The notes under the pieces are model-generated. The model worked only from the letters and a program-made list of their open reading frames with translations. It made no database searches and was not told where the DNA came from. The translations under genes were made by a program, and so were the position numbers. This document shows positions 63,953 to 64,000 of a stretch of 64,000 nucleotides of DNA, piece after piece (the first letter of the stretch is position 1; every line of letters starts with the position of its first letter). Source of the stretch: an uncultured Sulfitobacter sp. (GTDB taxonomy: Bacteria; Pseudomonadota; Alphaproteobacteria; Rhodobacterales; Rhodobacteraceae); the NCBI GenBank assembly GCA_913060815.1, contig CAJXSZ010000013.1, positions 28,934 through 92,933 on the forward strand, in the 5' to 3' direction.

Positions 63953-64000
63953 CTGTCTCTTATACACATCTGACGCTGCCGACGATCTACTCTGTGTAGA
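63953..64000 (+). other. Illumina Nextera adapter read-through at contig end (artefact)
   Basis: CTGTCTCTTATACACATCT (63953-63971) is the Tn5 mosaic end. GACGCTGCCGACGA (63972-63985) completes the Nextera read-1 adapter in reverse complement. TCTACTCT (63986-63993) is the reverse complement of the i5 index AGAGTAGA, and GTGTAGA begins the P5 primer. These 48 bases are not genomic and should be trimmed. Confidence 0.98.

Noticed and set aside
63599..63967. Minus-strand frame starting MYKRQ at the contig end
   Set aside because: MYKRQ is the translation of Nextera adapter; the frame lies opposite the aminotransferase and is an artefact.

Overview
The window looks like an extrachromosomal replicon (plasmid or chromid) of a marine Rhodobacterales/Roseobacter-group alphaproteobacterium. 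The support is a plasmid rep-parA-parB module, a decayed alphaproteobacterial RepC, a spike-base protein of the RcGTA Rcc01079 family and a VPLPA-type exosortase system. No rRNA, tRNA or CRISPR was seen. The right end is not biological: the last 48 bases are Illumina Nextera read-through, so the contig really ends at about 63952.

Layout. 1-1093: the 3' end of an IphP-type tyrosine phosphatase and a divergent 2-dehydro-3-deoxygalactonokinase. 1227-4697: replication initiator, ParA and ParB, with several perfect inverted repeats. 4726-8183: class 1 fructose-1,6-bisphosphatase close behind parB, a GntR/FCD regulator and a PiT phosphate transporter. 8561-9229: a repC with its middle deleted. 9371-15091: four overlapping genes for a phage/GTA-like spike (spike base, Fn3-SGNH fibre, LamG-like protein, DUF4838-like protein). 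15232-20019, opposite strand: a dlt-like acylation operon (sulfotransferase, carrier protein, DltA-like ligase, DltD-like SGNH protein, MBOAT, and a 38-residue DltX-like peptide ending in YNEF). 20296-24560: an RND efflux pair.

24974-62828 is a large exopolysaccharide/exosortase region. It holds a D-arabinose lipid-donor module (HAD-UbiA, GtrA, DprE1, DprE2 homologues), a dTDP-3-amino-sugar pair (FdtA/FdtB type), acyl- and sulfotransferases, a Wzx-like flippase, glycosyltransferases, a UDP-uronate epimerase and a TviB-type dehydrogenase. It also holds the PEP-CTERM-type ATPase, Wzz, tyrosine kinase, initiating sugar-phosphate transferase, EpsG-like polymerase, exosortase XrtD, Wza-like exporter, a TPR lipoprotein and a rhomboid protease. 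Four VPLPA-CTERM proteins are spread through it. 63401-63952 is the start of a class III aminotransferase, cut by the contig end.

Together the genes suggest a Wzx/Wzy-type, probably acidic, sulfated and acylated surface polysaccharide with exosortase-processed matrix proteins. A spike operon of the kind that recognises capsule sits tail-to-tail with a capsule-acylation operon.
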